Assembly (NCBI GenBank): GCA_964580055.1
Contig: CAZOJI010000016.1
Coordinates: 20,085-84,084, forward strand
Direction: 5' to 3'
Length of the DNA stretch: 64,000 nt
Source of the DNA: JBDGYW01 sp964580055
GTDB taxonomy: Bacteria > Gemmatimonadota > Gemmatimonadetes > Gemmatimonadales > GWC2-71-9
Shown: positions 25,910 through 34,921 of the stretch, piece after piece
How the letters are laid out: each line of letters starts with the position of its first letter
Numbering within the stretch: the stretch's first letter is position 1
Program-made: the position numbers and the translations under genes
The notes under the pieces: model-generated
Told to the model about the DNA's origin: nothing
The model's database searches: none
What the model saw: the letters and a program-made list of their open reading frames with translations, nothing else

Positions 25910-26695
25910 ATGAAGACGCTTCTAGGGATAACAGTGGCCGCGATAGTGGTGACAATGCCGGGCGGCCTCCATGCGCAGGATTTCGAATGGGACGGACGTC
26001 TCGGGAGCGGCGAGGTCATAGAGGTAGAGGGAGTCTTGGGAGAGATCCGAGCCGTCGCAGCGCGCGGCAATTCGGTAGAGGTTACCGCCGAGGTCAGGGA
26101 GCACCGTCGCGGGTACGCCGAGGACATCGAGTTCCAGGTTGTGGAGCACTCCAACGGTGTTACCATCTGTGCGATCTATCCTACACCTCGCCGGGCGCGC
26201 CGCGTCAACGAATGCCTGCCGGACGGTAGGACTCGCAACAGCACGGAAGACATAGACGTAGAGGTGGAGTTCACGGTGCACGTTCCCGACGGTGTGGACT
26301 TCGTCGGGCGCACGGTGAACGGCGGGATAGACGTGAGATCGCTGGAAGGCAATGTCGAGGCTTACACCGTGAACGGCGATATCGACATCGCCACTGCGGG
26401 TCACGTCCAGGCCACCACGGTGAACGGGTCGATCGACGCGGCAATAGGCCGGGCTGACTGGTTTGGAATGCTGGAGTTCGAAACCGTGAACGGCAGCATC
26501 ACGGTGGAGCTTCCCGGCGATATCGGAGCCGACGTTACCGCACAAACGGTGAACGGCGCAATCGAAACCGATTTCCCGCTTACCGTCACGGGGCGATTCT
26601 CTCACAGGAGGCTGTCGGGCTCCATCGGGGGCGGCGGCGAGCGACTCTCGCTCTCCACTGTGAACGGATCGCTGAGCCTGCTGCGCGGCCGCTAG
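25910..26695 (+). CDS. DUF4097 beta-helix-like secreted protein (second copy)
   Basis: 261 residues with signal peptide (LGITVAAIVVTMPGGLHAQ) and GGGAGGG before the ATG. Shorter and diverged relative of the preceding gene, with very regular TVNG turns (GRTVNGGIDVRS, AYTVNGDIDIA, ATTVNGSIDA, FETVNGSITVEL, AQTVNGAIETD, LSTVNGSLSLL). Two Cys residues (in TICAIY and NECLPDG) could form a disulfide. Last gene of the sigma operon; a hairpin follows its stop. Confidence 0.85.
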   Translation: MKTLLGITVAAIVVTMPGGLHAQDFEWDGRLGSGEVIEVEGVLGEIRAVAARGNSVEVTAEVREHRRGYAEDIEFQVVEHSNGVTICAIYPTPRRARRVNECLPDGRTRNSTEDIDVEVEFTVHVPDGVDFVGRTVNGGIDVRSLEGNVEAYTVNGDIDIATAGHVQATTVNGSIDAAIGRADWFGMLEFETVNGSITVELPGDIGADVTAQTVNGAIETDFPLTVTGRFSHRRLSGSIGGGGERLSLSTVNGSLSLLRGR

Positions 26696-26719
26696 ATTAT
26701 TTGAGATTCATGTTCTCCT

Positions 26720-26757
26720 GGGCGCCGAGTTACTCACCCGCTTGGCGCCCCATGTTT
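26720..26757 (+). terminator. Hairpin terminator after the sigma/DUF4097 operon
   Basis: GGGCGCC (26720-26726) pairs with GGCGCCC (26744-26750) around a 17-base loop, followed by CCATGTTTTG. It lies 25 bases after the stop of the last operon gene. Confidence 0.55.
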
Positions 26758-26968
26758 TGCTCAGAACCTGTGGCATCTGATTGCTGTTAGGGCAGCACCC
26801 ACGTCAACGCTGCTCCTCGTTCTAGCGAGATAATTCTCGGCAAACACGTCGCGGGAGAGTCGCATCCGCCGCCGCGGTAAACCGAGGCGGCGTGCACTGA
26901 CGAAATCGGGGGGCGGCGCCGTCGATACGCCATTTCTAACGCCGGCGATTGCGACTACCTTAGAGGCT

Positions 26969-28180
26969 ATGACGATATCGAGAACTGGCCATCTGGCGGC
27001 CCTGGCCCTAGTGCCCCTTGTGGCGGGATGCGGAGACAGTGGTAGGGGGCAGACAGAGCAAGCGGTGCGCGCAGCGGTGGAGGATGTGCTCCCGGAGGTC
27101 GAGCGTGCGGTAGGTCTTCCGTTTGTCACGATGCCTGAAGTTGCCGTGAGGACACGCGAGCAGATGAGCGCGTACGTCGATGCGAAGATCGAGGAGGAAC
27201 TGCCGCCGCAGGAGATAGAGCGCCTCACGATCGCCTACAAGCTGTTCGGGCTGATACCCGACTCGTTGGATCTCTCCGCTCTCTTGCTCAGGTTGTACAC
27301 GGAGCAGGTTGTGGGGTATTACGAGCCCGATTCGTCCACGCTCTACATTGTAGACGATGCCGATCCCACCGTCGCGAAGCTCACTATCGCTCACGAGCTG
27401 GTGCACGCCTTGCAGGATCAGTACATGCCGCTCGACTCCATTTTGTCGGTCAAGAATCAAAACGATCGTGTGATCGCCGCTCAGTCGGTGTTGGAAGGGC
27501 AGGCGACACTGGGTTCGATGCTGGCGGTGATGCCCGATCAGGATCCGGACGCTTTTGGGAGCCTATGGACCGATGCGGGTGTGCGGCAGGCAATAAACGA
27601 ACAACAGCAGCGTATGCCCGTGTTTGCCGCCGCACCCAAGGTGATAAGGGAAGGCCTCGTGTTCCCATACCTGGCCGGAGCGGACTTCGTGCGTTGGTTT
27701 TCCAGGGAATACCCTGACACGGTACCGTTCGGGCCGCGGCTCCCGAGGTCAACGGAGCACATCCTCCGCCCCCAGCAATACAGCGCGGGGGACATGCCTG
27801 TCGTTCTCAGATTCGAGAACGCCGCGGACGCCGTCTACACTGACGACCTGGGCCAATTCGAGATTCAGATTCTTCTCGAAGAGTGGACCGGAAGCGAGTC
27901 TGTCGCGTCCGGGGGTGCTTTTGGCTGGGCCGGCGATCGTTATGCGGTGTTCGCGGTCGACGATGGACATGCGCTCGTTTGGTGGAGCGTGTGGGATGAA
28001 GCACGGGCCGCTGAGCGGTTTTTCGAGATCGTCGACCGTGAATGGTCCGGGCGAAGTGAAGCGGGCCGATCTCACGCAATCGAGCGCGGGGAAGTGGACG
28101 GGTACCCGGGCGTGGTATTCGCCTACTATCCGGAAGATTGGGAGTTCCGACAACCGCTGCCGCGTGTGTCGGTCCGTTGA
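26969..28180 (+). CDS. Zincin-like lipoprotein, putative metallopeptidase
   Basis: 403 residues with a lipoprotein signal ending VAGC (C21). An HExxH zinc motif is present (H142-E143-LV-H146, IAHELVHALQDQYM), and LEGQAT about 28 residues later could give the third ligand Glu, as in gluzincins. The segment GYYEPDSSTLYIVDD before it resembles the edge strand that binds substrate in such enzymes. I cannot assign it to a named peptidase family. The 230-residue C-terminal region is unknown. It stands alone after a terminator. Confidence 0.75.
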   Translation: MTISRTGHLAALALVPLVAGCGDSGRGQTEQAVRAAVEDVLPEVERAVGLPFVTMPEVAVRTREQMSAYVDAKIEEELPPQEIERLTIAYKLFGLIPDSLDLSALLLRLYTEQVVGYYEPDSSTLYIVDDADPTVAKLTIAHELVHALQDQYMPLDSILSVKNQNDRVIAAQSVLEGQATLGSMLAVMPDQDPDAFGSLWTDAGVRQAINEQQQRMPVFAAAPKVIREGLVFPYLAGADFVRWFSREYPDTVPFGPRLPRSTEHILRPQQYSAGDMPVVLRFENAADAVYTDDLGQFEIQILLEEWTGSESVASGGAFGWAGDRYAVFAVDDGHALVWWSVWDEARAAERFFEIVDREWSGRSEAGRSHAIERGEVDGYPGVVFAYYPEDWEFRQPLPRVSVR

Positions 28181-28322
28181 AACAGGAGCCCGCCAGCAGT
28201 GGGTATGTAAGAACTCTGACAACGCTTGGCTGAATCAACTCACCTCAGGGATCATCCTCGAGGCTCGCCGGCGGGTTCTGCCGAGGGACTTTTCTTAGCT
28301 GCCAAGGGAATGGGGAGATCGC

Positions 28323-29921
28323 CTATACCAGCAGCGAAATCACGTACGCGATCGAGCCGACTACGGCGCCGAGTACGTATCCCATGCGCACGATTATGTC
28401 GAGCTCACGCTGGGTCGTGGATCTCACGATCTCTTCGATGCGCCGGAGCGAGAAACTCAAGACCTTGTCTTCAACCATCTTCTGAACGTCTATGGTCTCG
28501 AGGACGCGGGGCACCTGTTTCTGAGTCCAGTCCCACAGAGCCGGCGACAGCCGGTCGGCGATGCGATCCACCGCTCCATCGGGCAACAACGATGAGGCGC
28601 GCCCGATGCGTCTATCCAGCAGTGCGGTGAGACCCGTGCGCACCCCCTCGACGATCCAATCCCGCATCTTGGGCTCGCGCATCGTCTCGGCGATCCAGTC
28701 GGCCGCCTGATCGGGAGGTATGTATTGCAGCAAGTCGCCCCAGGTTCGGTCTTCCGCCGCGTGGAGCGCCTTGTCCAGCTTTTCGATACCGTAATGTCGT
28801 GTAGCCGGGTCTCGGACTATTCGTGCCACGTACTCAGAGGCGGTGCCTCTCAATCCTTCGATCCGCTCGGCTCCCAAACGCTCCATGTGATCCGACATCG
28901 GTCTGCGCAGAAAACTCACGACGGCGTCGTTGACGCTCTTGGCAACCTGAGCGCGCATCTCCGGTTGTTCCAGAAGCTTCGCCACCTGGTCGGCGCCTTC
29001 CTTCTCGAAGTTGTCGAGCATCTTGGTGATCGTGCGCTCCGTTACCACCAGACGAGCCACGATTCGCTCGTGAAGCATGAGATCTCGGACAAAACGCTCG
29101 AAAAGGTCGTGCAGGGAATCCTGTATGCGACGCCGGGCCTCGGGGTTTCGCAGCACGGACGCCAGGCGGTCTATGGCAATCGGCAGATAGTCCGCGATCT
29201 CCTTTTCGACCGCGTCCACGAGGGTGGGCGGGAGCCTATCCAGGAGTGGTGTAGAGTCTGCCGCGAGGCTTACCAACTGCCGGTCCATCCACTCGTTGAC
29301 GATGCGATCCAGTTCCGGGCTGGCCGCGGCCTCTGCAACCCACTTTTCTACCCGGTCGCGAACCGCTTCTCTTCTGGCCGTGGTGAGAACCAGGCCCACC
29401 GATTTGTCGGCGATGCGATCGCGAGTTCTGGTGAGGAAATCCGCGGTGGAGTTCCTGAATTCTTCGGTGGCCGTGTACTCCAAAACGCGATTGGCGACGA
29501 TCTCCGCAATGCTGTGGACGGTCGAGTCGAGTTCCGGGAGCAGTCGTTCGGGTAACTCTTCTCGCAGCGACCCCCGCTCCGTATCCAACAGGGAGACGAC
29601 GAAACCGCGCACGGCGGAATCGAAGGCTTCCTGAATACCGGGTGCAGTGAGCTGGTGGTGCAGGTCCTCCGCCGAAAGGAGCTTCTCACCGACCGTGCGG
29701 CCGATAGTCTTTGCCAACCTTGGTTTGTTCTTGGGAATCGCTCCCTGGAACCTGAACCAACCCACGCCGCGACGATCGTGCGGGTGAAACAACATCCAAA
29801 TGGCTATGGCGTTGGTCAGGCCACCCGCCATTGCGCCGAACAGGACCGTAACGGCCGCTCTGAGAAATGAAGGCTCAGCAATCACGAGGTCAGGATAACA
29901 CGGAATTGAGTGGGAAACCAC
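28323..29921 (-). CDS. DUF445-family membrane protein
   Basis: 532 residues. The opening LRAAVTVLFGAMAGGLTNAIAIWMLFHP is the DUF445 (YheB/YjiN) hallmark membrane segment (AGGLTNAIAIWMLF), a C-terminal helix (IVRMGYVLGAVVGSIAYVI) closes the protein, and between them lies a long, charged, mostly helical soluble region of repeated amphipathic segments. Function of the family is unknown. Two GTG starts are possible (29921 and 29885); neither has a clear Shine-Dalgarno. It is convergent with the zincin gene and divergent from gltS. Confidence 0.85.
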   Translation of the reverse strand: MVSHSIPCYPDLVIAEPSFLRAAVTVLFGAMAGGLTNAIAIWMLFHPHDRRGVGWFRFQGAIPKNKPRLAKTIGRTVGEKLLSAEDLHHQLTAPGIQEAFDSAVRGFVVSLLDTERGSLREELPERLLPELDSTVHSIAEIVANRVLEYTATEEFRNSTADFLTRTRDRIADKSVGLVLTTARREAVRDRVEKWVAEAAASPELDRIVNEWMDRQLVSLAADSTPLLDRLPPTLVDAVEKEIADYLPIAIDRLASVLRNPEARRRIQDSLHDLFERFVRDLMLHERIVARLVVTERTITKMLDNFEKEGADQVAKLLEQPEMRAQVAKSVNDAVVSFLRRPMSDHMERLGAERIEGLRGTASEYVARIVRDPATRHYGIEKLDKALHAAEDRTWGDLLQYIPPDQAADWIAETMREPKMRDWIVEGVRTGLTALLDRRIGRASSLLPDGAVDRIADRLSPALWDWTQKQVPRVLETIDVQKMVEDKVLSFSLRRIEEIVRSTTQRELDIIVRMGYVLGAVVGSIAYVISLLV

Positions 29922-30107
29922 ACCCAGTCGTCTTCATCGATCCTATGCGTCATCCCAACGTTACGTACACGGGTGCAGCGCGGTTTCTCGCCCCTATGTG
30001 CCAAGGCGGCCCGCGGCACGAACTCTCTTGTTTTGCCACATCGATTACTTGAGGTTACAATGCGCCACGACGGATGGTGAACCTCTTTGCCGACCAAGGA
30101 GCTTGTG

Positions 30108-31508
30108 ATGGCCATATCGGGTGACACTTTAACCGATCTGATGATCTATTGCGGCTGGCTGGCCGTGTTCCTCCTCATCGGGAAACTGCTGAGGGCGAAG
30201 ATCGTCTTCTTTCAGAAACTGTTTCTGCCGGCTTCGATAATCGGCGGATTCATCGGGCTGGCACTCGGTCCCTACGGGCTCGGCAAGGCCGGTTACCAGG
30301 TTCTGCCGCAGGATATGCTGAACACGTGGGCGACGTTCCCGGGCGTGCTGATCAATGTCGTTTTTGCCTGCCTGTTTCTCGGCTTCGCAATTCCCTCCTT
30401 GAGGAAGATCTGGAGAGAGGGCGGCCCGCAGCTCTGTTACGGCTGGACAGTGGGGATGGGGCAATACATCGTGGGCGTCGGCCTGTCGGTGCTGGTACTG
30501 GGGCCGCTCTTCGGGGTGCCTGCATTCTTCGGCTGCTTACTAGAAATAGGTTTCTCGGGCGGGCACGGCACCGCGGCCGGGATGCGCGAAGCATTCGAGG
30601 ATCTGGGATTCGCGGCGGGCGCCGATCTGGGTCTCATGTCCGCTACGGTAGGCGTCATCAGCGCCGTGGTCCTCGGTATGGCAATGATCAACTTTGCGGC
30701 ACGCAGAGGTCACACCAAGGTCATCAAGTCGCCCGACGAACTCACTCTCGACAAGATCAGCGGCCTCATTCCCGAATCGAAGAGGAAGAGCGGTTCCACC
30801 ATGACGGTGTCGCCAGACGCCGTCGAGCCGCTTGCGTTCCACGCCGCGTTCGTCGGTGTGGCGATTCTCATCGGTTGGTATCTGCTCTCGTTGATCAAGG
30901 ACTGGAGCGCCGGCACCGAGATGGACCTGTTTGCCAGCTTCCCGCTGTTCCCGCTCGCGATGATAGGCGGGATCATCGTTCAGATCGCCTGTGCCAAGGT
31001 GGGGATAGCCAAATACTTCGATCGCATGACCTTCAACCGTATCCTGGGTATGGCTCTCGACTTTCTGGTCGTGTCGGCGATCGCGTCGATCAAACTGGAC
31101 GTGTTCGTGGCCTTCTTCTGGCCCTTCGCGCTTCTGATGATCTTCGGCCTGGGCTGGATCGTGTTCGCGACGATGTTCATAGCACCGCGCATGTTGCCGG
31201 GATCGTGGTTCGAGCGGGGGATCACGGAGTACGGCATGCAGACCGGAGTCACAGCGCTGGGCTTGTTGCTTCTGAGAGTGGCGGATCCGCAATTCGAGAC
31301 CGAAGCTGCAGAGTCGTTCGGCTTCAAGCAGATCATCTATGAGCCGATGCTCGGCGGCGGGTTCATCACCGCGGCTGCTCCGCTACTCATCGTCAACTTC
31401 GGCGTCGGGACCTCGTTCTTCGTGGGGGTGGCATCGGTCATTGTCGCGCTCAGCGTCGCGTATTTCTCGGGGTGGATGCATCGGTTTGAAAGGCCGGTAG
31501 GTCGGTAG
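30108..31508 (+). CDS. gltS: Sodium:glutamate symporter (GltS/ESS family)
   Basis: About 466 residues. ATG 30108 has AAGGAG at ideal spacing (AAGGAGCTTGTGATG); the reading from 30087 is discarded. Signature GFSGGHGTAAGM in the first pore loop and a matching second half (EYGMQTGVTALGLLLLR) define the inverted-repeat glutamate symporter family. There are about ten membrane helices. The last residues (RPVGR) are encoded inside the GGCCGGTAGGTCGGTAG repeat, so the C-terminus may vary between relatives. Confidence 0.9.
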   Translation: MAISGDTLTDLMIYCGWLAVFLLIGKLLRAKIVFFQKLFLPASIIGGFIGLALGPYGLGKAGYQVLPQDMLNTWATFPGVLINVVFACLFLGFAIPSLRKIWREGGPQLCYGWTVGMGQYIVGVGLSVLVLGPLFGVPAFFGCLLEIGFSGGHGTAAGMREAFEDLGFAAGADLGLMSATVGVISAVVLGMAMINFAARRGHTKVIKSPDELTLDKISGLIPESKRKSGSTMTVSPDAVEPLAFHAAFVGVAILIGWYLLSLIKDWSAGTEMDLFASFPLFPLAMIGGIIVQIACAKVGIAKYFDRMTFNRILGMALDFLVVSAIASIKLDVFVAFFWPFALLMIFGLGWIVFATMFIAPRMLPGSWFERGITEYGMQTGVTALGLLLLRVADPQFETEAAESFGFKQIIYEPMLGGGFITAAAPLLIVNFGVGTSFFVGVASVIVALSVAYFSGWMHRFERPVGR

Positions 31509-31567
31509 GCCGGTAGGCCGGTAGGTCTCAACATCTTACCGCCTTACGCCCTACCGGCCTTCCGGCT
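31490..31567. repeat. GGTAGGCCGGTAGG / CCTACCGGCC inverted repeat
   Basis: Tandem GGCCGGTAGGTCGGTAGGCC units (31493-31526) face CTTACCGCCTTACGCCCTACCGGCC (31540-31564, described as two arms) with a short loop, giving a long imperfect hairpin. Same flavour as TACCGCCC runs at 11480 and 43020. It probably works as a terminator of gltS. Confidence 0.6.
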
Positions 31568-31611
31568 CAGGTGGCATAACCCAGCCTCTGTTTCTATATT
31601 AAACGGCTATC

Positions 31612-32934
31612 ATGTTTGATACGCTTTCCGACAGGTTGACATCGGTCCTGCAGGGGATCCGTGACCGTGGAGTCCTCACGGAGGATGCCATCAAGGACGG
31701 GTTACGCGAGATCCGGCGTGTGTTGCTCGAGGCCGATGTGAGCTACGAGTTGACGCGCACCTTCGTGCAGCGGGTGCGAGAGAAGGCTGTAGGGCTGGAC
31801 AAGATCAAGTCTGTGAGCCCGGGCCAGCAGCTCGTGAAGATCGTTCACGACGAGTTGGTCGTGCTGCTCGGCGAGAGCCAGGCGCCGCTTTCGCACGCAT
31901 CTGTACCGCCCACGGTCGTGCTGTTGGTCGGTTTGCAGGGCTCGGGGAAGACCACCACCGCGGCGAAATTGGCGGCGCGTCTCAAGCGGGAGCAGAAGGC
32001 GCCTTGTCTGGTGGCCGCGGATGTGTATCGTCCGGCGGCCGAGGAGCAGTTGGAGCAGTTGGGGAAGAAGGTTGACGTTCCGTTCTTTGGACCGACAACT
32101 CTGCCCGAGGCCGGCGGTGACGTGGTGAAGCTGGTGAGAGCCGGTGTCGACAAGGCACAAAAAGAGCGCGGCCGCACGGTCCTGGTGGATACCGCGGGCA
32201 GACTGCAGATCGACGACGAGATGATGGCCGAGCTTTCGAGACTGAAGGACGCTGTAGAGCCGCACGAGATACTCCTGGTTGCCGACGGCATGACCGGCCA
32301 GGACGCAGTCAGGATCGCGGAGGGGTTTCATTCCGCTTTAGGACTGACGGGCGTGATCCTCACGAAGCTGGACGGTGACGCTCGCGGTGGCGCCGCGCTT
32401 TCGATTCATGGTGTGACCGGGGCGCCTATCAAGTACGTGGGGATAGGAGAGGGCATAGAGGCTCTCGACGTGTTCGATCCGTCGCGCATGGCGGGACGGA
32501 TTCTTCAGCGTGGCGACATCGTGGGACTGGTGGAGCGTGCGGAGGCCTCGGTAAAAACCGACGAGGCAGAGCGGATCGCAAAGAAGGCAACGTCGAAGAA
32601 GGGGATGGATCTGTCCGATTTTTTGACGGCGATGCGCCAGATCCAGAAGATGGGTCCGCTCGAATCTCTGCTCGGAATGCTCCCGGGTGTCAATAAGAAG
32701 ATGTTGAAGCAGGCAAAGGTCGATCCCAAGGGTTTGAAGCACATCGAAGCGATTGTGTTGTCAATGACTCCCAAGGAGAGGCAACGCCCCGAAATCCTGA
32801 ACGGATCTCGCCGGTTGCGCATAGCCAAGGGATCGGGCCGCACCGTTCAGGAGGTCAACCAACTGCTCAAGCAGTTCGGGCAGATGAAGAAGATGATGAA
32901 ACAGTTCGGCAGACCCGGTTTGGGTCTGCAATAG
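31612..32934 (+). CDS. ffh: Signal recognition particle protein
   Basis: 440 residues with the complete SRP54 plan: N domain, GTPase with G1 GLQGSGKTTTAAKLA, DVYRPAAEEQLEQL, G3 DTAGRLQIDDEM, G4 TKLDGDARGGAALS, and a Met-rich M domain (MGPLESLLGMLPGVNKKMLK ... MKKMMKQFG) that binds 4.5S RNA and signal peptides. First gene of the ffh-rpsP-rimM-trmD-rplS-rnhB block. Confidence 0.97.
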   Translation: MFDTLSDRLTSVLQGIRDRGVLTEDAIKDGLREIRRVLLEADVSYELTRTFVQRVREKAVGLDKIKSVSPGQQLVKIVHDELVVLLGESQAPLSHASVPPTVVLLVGLQGSGKTTTAAKLAARLKREQKAPCLVAADVYRPAAEEQLEQLGKKVDVPFFGPTTLPEAGGDVVKLVRAGVDKAQKERGRTVLVDTAGRLQIDDEMMAELSRLKDAVEPHEILLVADGMTGQDAVRIAEGFHSALGLTGVILTKLDGDARGGAALSIHGVTGAPIKYVGIGEGIEALDVFDPSRMAGRILQRGDIVGLVERAEASVKTDEAERIAKKATSKKGMDLSDFLTAMRQIQKMGPLESLLGMLPGVNKKMLKQAKVDPKGLKHIEAIVLSMTPKERQRPEILNGSRRLRIAKGSGRTVQEVNQLLKQFGQMKKMMKQFGRPGLGLQ

Positions 32935-32951
32935 TCAACCAAGGTAGGAAC

Positions 32952-33320
32952 ATGGCCACACGAATTCGTTTGCGCAGGGTGGGTCGCAAGAAGCAGCCGA
33001 GCTACCGTATTGTCGTCATCGAAAAGGAGAAGGCGCGCGACGGCAGCTTTGTCGAGTCTTTGGGGCATTACAACCCCCGCACGGAACCTATGACTCTCGA
33101 GGTGGATCGAGAAAAGGCCCGCGCCTGGCTGGCCAAGGGCGCAACACCGTCCGATACGGTACGGTCGCTCTTGAAGAAGGTAGGTGTGTATGAGACCTCG
33201 ATCGAGGCAGCGGCCGAAGAAACAGCCGCTGCACCAGTCGGGGTAGTGGTCGAAGCACCTGCCGAGGCGAGTGCCGAAGAATCGGCCGAAGCCCCAGACC
33301 AGACCACGCAAGAATCCTAG
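32952..33320 (+). CDS. rpsP: 30S ribosomal protein S16 with acidic Ala/Glu-rich tail
   Basis: The first 85 residues are standard S16 (MATRIRLRRVGRKKQPSYRI ... GHYNPRT). The remaining 35 or so residues form a low-complexity Ala/Glu/Pro tail, so at 122 residues it is longer than the usual 80-90. The 17-base gap after ffh holds a Shine-Dalgarno (AGGTAGGAAC). rimM follows five bases after the stop. Confidence 0.96.
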   Translation: MATRIRLRRVGRKKQPSYRIVVIEKEKARDGSFVESLGHYNPRTEPMTLEVDREKARAWLAKGATPSDTVRSLLKKVGVYETSIEAAAEETAAAPVGVVVEAPAEASAEESAEAPDQTTQES

Positions 33321-33325
33321 GGGGG

Positions 33326-33853
33326 GTGGTGGAGGCGGCGTCCTACCTTGCGGTGGCGCGCTTCCGTAAGCCGCACGGGCTCAAGGGCGAAGCCCTGGTG
33401 TGGGTGCTCACGGACGAGCCCGACGAGGTGTTTGTCTCTGGTCGGCGTCTGACGCCGGTGGCTGAGGATGGTGCTCCGACAGGCGAGCCCCTCGAAATAG
33501 AGCGGGCGCGGGCGTATCATCGCAACTGGCTGGTCAAGTTCAAGGAGGTTGGAGACAGGAGCTTGTTGGAGCAGTGGGATCAGACGATGTTCGGTGTGCC
33601 GGAGACGGAGTTGAAGCCGTTGGGCGAGGGAGAGTTCTTCGAGCACGATGTTCCCGGCTCCAGGGTGACTGCGGGTGGCGAGGAAATCGGAGAGGCGACT
33701 GGGCTGATAGATGTGCCCGGAGGGAAGCTCCTTTGTGTGGACGTGGGCGGCCGTGAAGTGATGGTGCCTTTTCGCGAGCCGATACTGGTGGGAGTTGACA
33801 GGGTGGAGGGTCGCATAGAGATAGACCCGCCCCCGGGACTGTTGGATCTGTAG
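33326..33853 (+). CDS. rimM: 16S rRNA processing protein RimM
   Basis: 175 residues, GTG start preceded by a G-rich stretch. The N-terminal RimM domain opens with LAVARFRKPHGLKGEALV, and the C-terminal PRC-barrel domain has GEATGLIDVPGGKLLCVD and VMVPFREPILVGVD. It assists 30S maturation near S19. The position between rpsP and trmD is the standard order. Confidence 0.95.
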   Translation: MVEAASYLAVARFRKPHGLKGEALVWVLTDEPDEVFVSGRRLTPVAEDGAPTGEPLEIERARAYHRNWLVKFKEVGDRSLLEQWDQTMFGVPETELKPLGEGEFFEHDVPGSRVTAGGEEIGEATGLIDVPGGKLLCVDVGGREVMVPFREPILVGVDRVEGRIEIDPPPGLLDL

Positions 33854-33854
33854 G

Positions 33855-34559
33855 GTGTTGCAGATAAACGTCGTGACGCTGTTTCCCGAGCTGTTCAGGG
33901 AACCGTTCACGACCAGCATAATGGGACGGGCGGCGGCGGCCGGACTGGTGAGTTACAGAGTGGTGGACCTCAGGGACTTCACTCACGACCGTCACCGCAC
34001 GGTGGACGACGCGCCGTTCGGAGGCGGCGCCGGGATGGTGCTGAAGCCGGAGCCGTTTTTCGAGGCGCTCGAAGAGCTGCGGGCCGGGCCGCCGATCGTG
34101 CTGCTGTCGGCGCGAGGTACGCCGTTCCGGCATGAAGATGCGGTGCGGTTCTGCGTTGGCGAAGAACTGACGTTGTTGTGCGGGCATTACAAGGATGTCG
34201 ATCAACGCGTGACCGAGTGGCCCGGAGTCGAGGAGATTTCGGTCTGCGACGCCGTGCTCTCGGGTGGTGAGTTCGCGGCGCTGTGTGTGGTCGATGCGTC
34301 GGTCAGGCTGTTGCCAGCCGCGTTGGGCGATCACGATTCAGCGGCGGGCGACTCGATGTACGAGGGTCTGTTGAGTGCGCCGAGTTACACGCGGCCTGCT
34401 GAGTATCGCGGCATGAGAGTGCCGGAAGTGCTGTTGAGTGGAGATCATGCCCGGGTGGCGGAGTGGCGGCGCGCCCAGGCTGAAGAGATAACAAAAGAGC
34501 GGCGTCCCGATCTCTGGGCCCGCTATGAAGCAGAACACCGGTCGGACGAGACCGGTTAG
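33855..34559 (+). CDS. trmD: tRNA (guanine-37-N1)-methyltransferase
   Basis: 234 residues, GTG start one base after rimM. The SPOUT fold shows DDAPFGGGAGMVLKPEPF, LLCGHYKDVDQRV, and the knot segment SVCDAVLSGGEFAALCVVDA (family consensus SIGDYVLTGGE, so Cys and Ala are unusual here). It modifies G37 of tRNAs with SAM to prevent frameshifting. Confidence 0.95.
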   Translation: MLQINVVTLFPELFREPFTTSIMGRAAAAGLVSYRVVDLRDFTHDRHRTVDDAPFGGGAGMVLKPEPFFEALEELRAGPPIVLLSARGTPFRHEDAVRFCVGEELTLLCGHYKDVDQRVTEWPGVEEISVCDAVLSGGEFAALCVVDASVRLLPAALGDHDSAAGDSMYEGLLSAPSYTRPAEYRGMRVPEVLLSGDHARVAEWRRAQAEEITKERRPDLWARYEAEHRSDETG

Positions 34560-34573
34560 TCAGGGGCAAAACT

Positions 34574-34921
34574 ATGAAAACGATGAGCGCTCTGGAAAAA
34601 GAGGGGCTGCGGGAAGACATCCCTGAATTCCGTCCGGGTGACACGGTGCGAGTCTCGGTGCGTGTTCGCGAGGGAGAGAAGGAACGCCTGCAGGCGTTCG
34701 AGGGTGTTTGTATCGGCCGTCGCGGTGCAGGCGTCAGCGAGACATTTACGGTGCGCAAGGTGTCTTCCGGTGTGGGGGTGGAGCGCATCTTCCCGCTCCA
34801 TTCGCCGAACCTGGCGGAGATCAAGGTAGTCCGCCTGGGGCGTGTGCGTCGGGCCAAGCTCTACTACCTTAGAAAGCTCGCCGGCAAAGCGGCACGTATC
34901 AGGGAGCGGCGCGAGGTTTGA
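34574..34921 (+). CDS. rplS: 50S ribosomal protein L19
   Basis: 115 residues with the L19 pattern: FRPGDTVRVSVRVREGEKER, LQAFEGVCIGRRGAGVSETF, TVRKVSSGVGVERIFPLHSP and KLYYLRKLAGKAARIRE. It sits between trmD and rnhB; rnhB begins on the base after its stop. Confidence 0.97.
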   Translation: MKTMSALEKEGLREDIPEFRPGDTVRVSVRVREGEKERLQAFEGVCIGRRGAGVSETFTVRKVSSGVGVERIFPLHSPNLAEIKVVRLGRVRRAKLYYLRKLAGKAARIRERREV

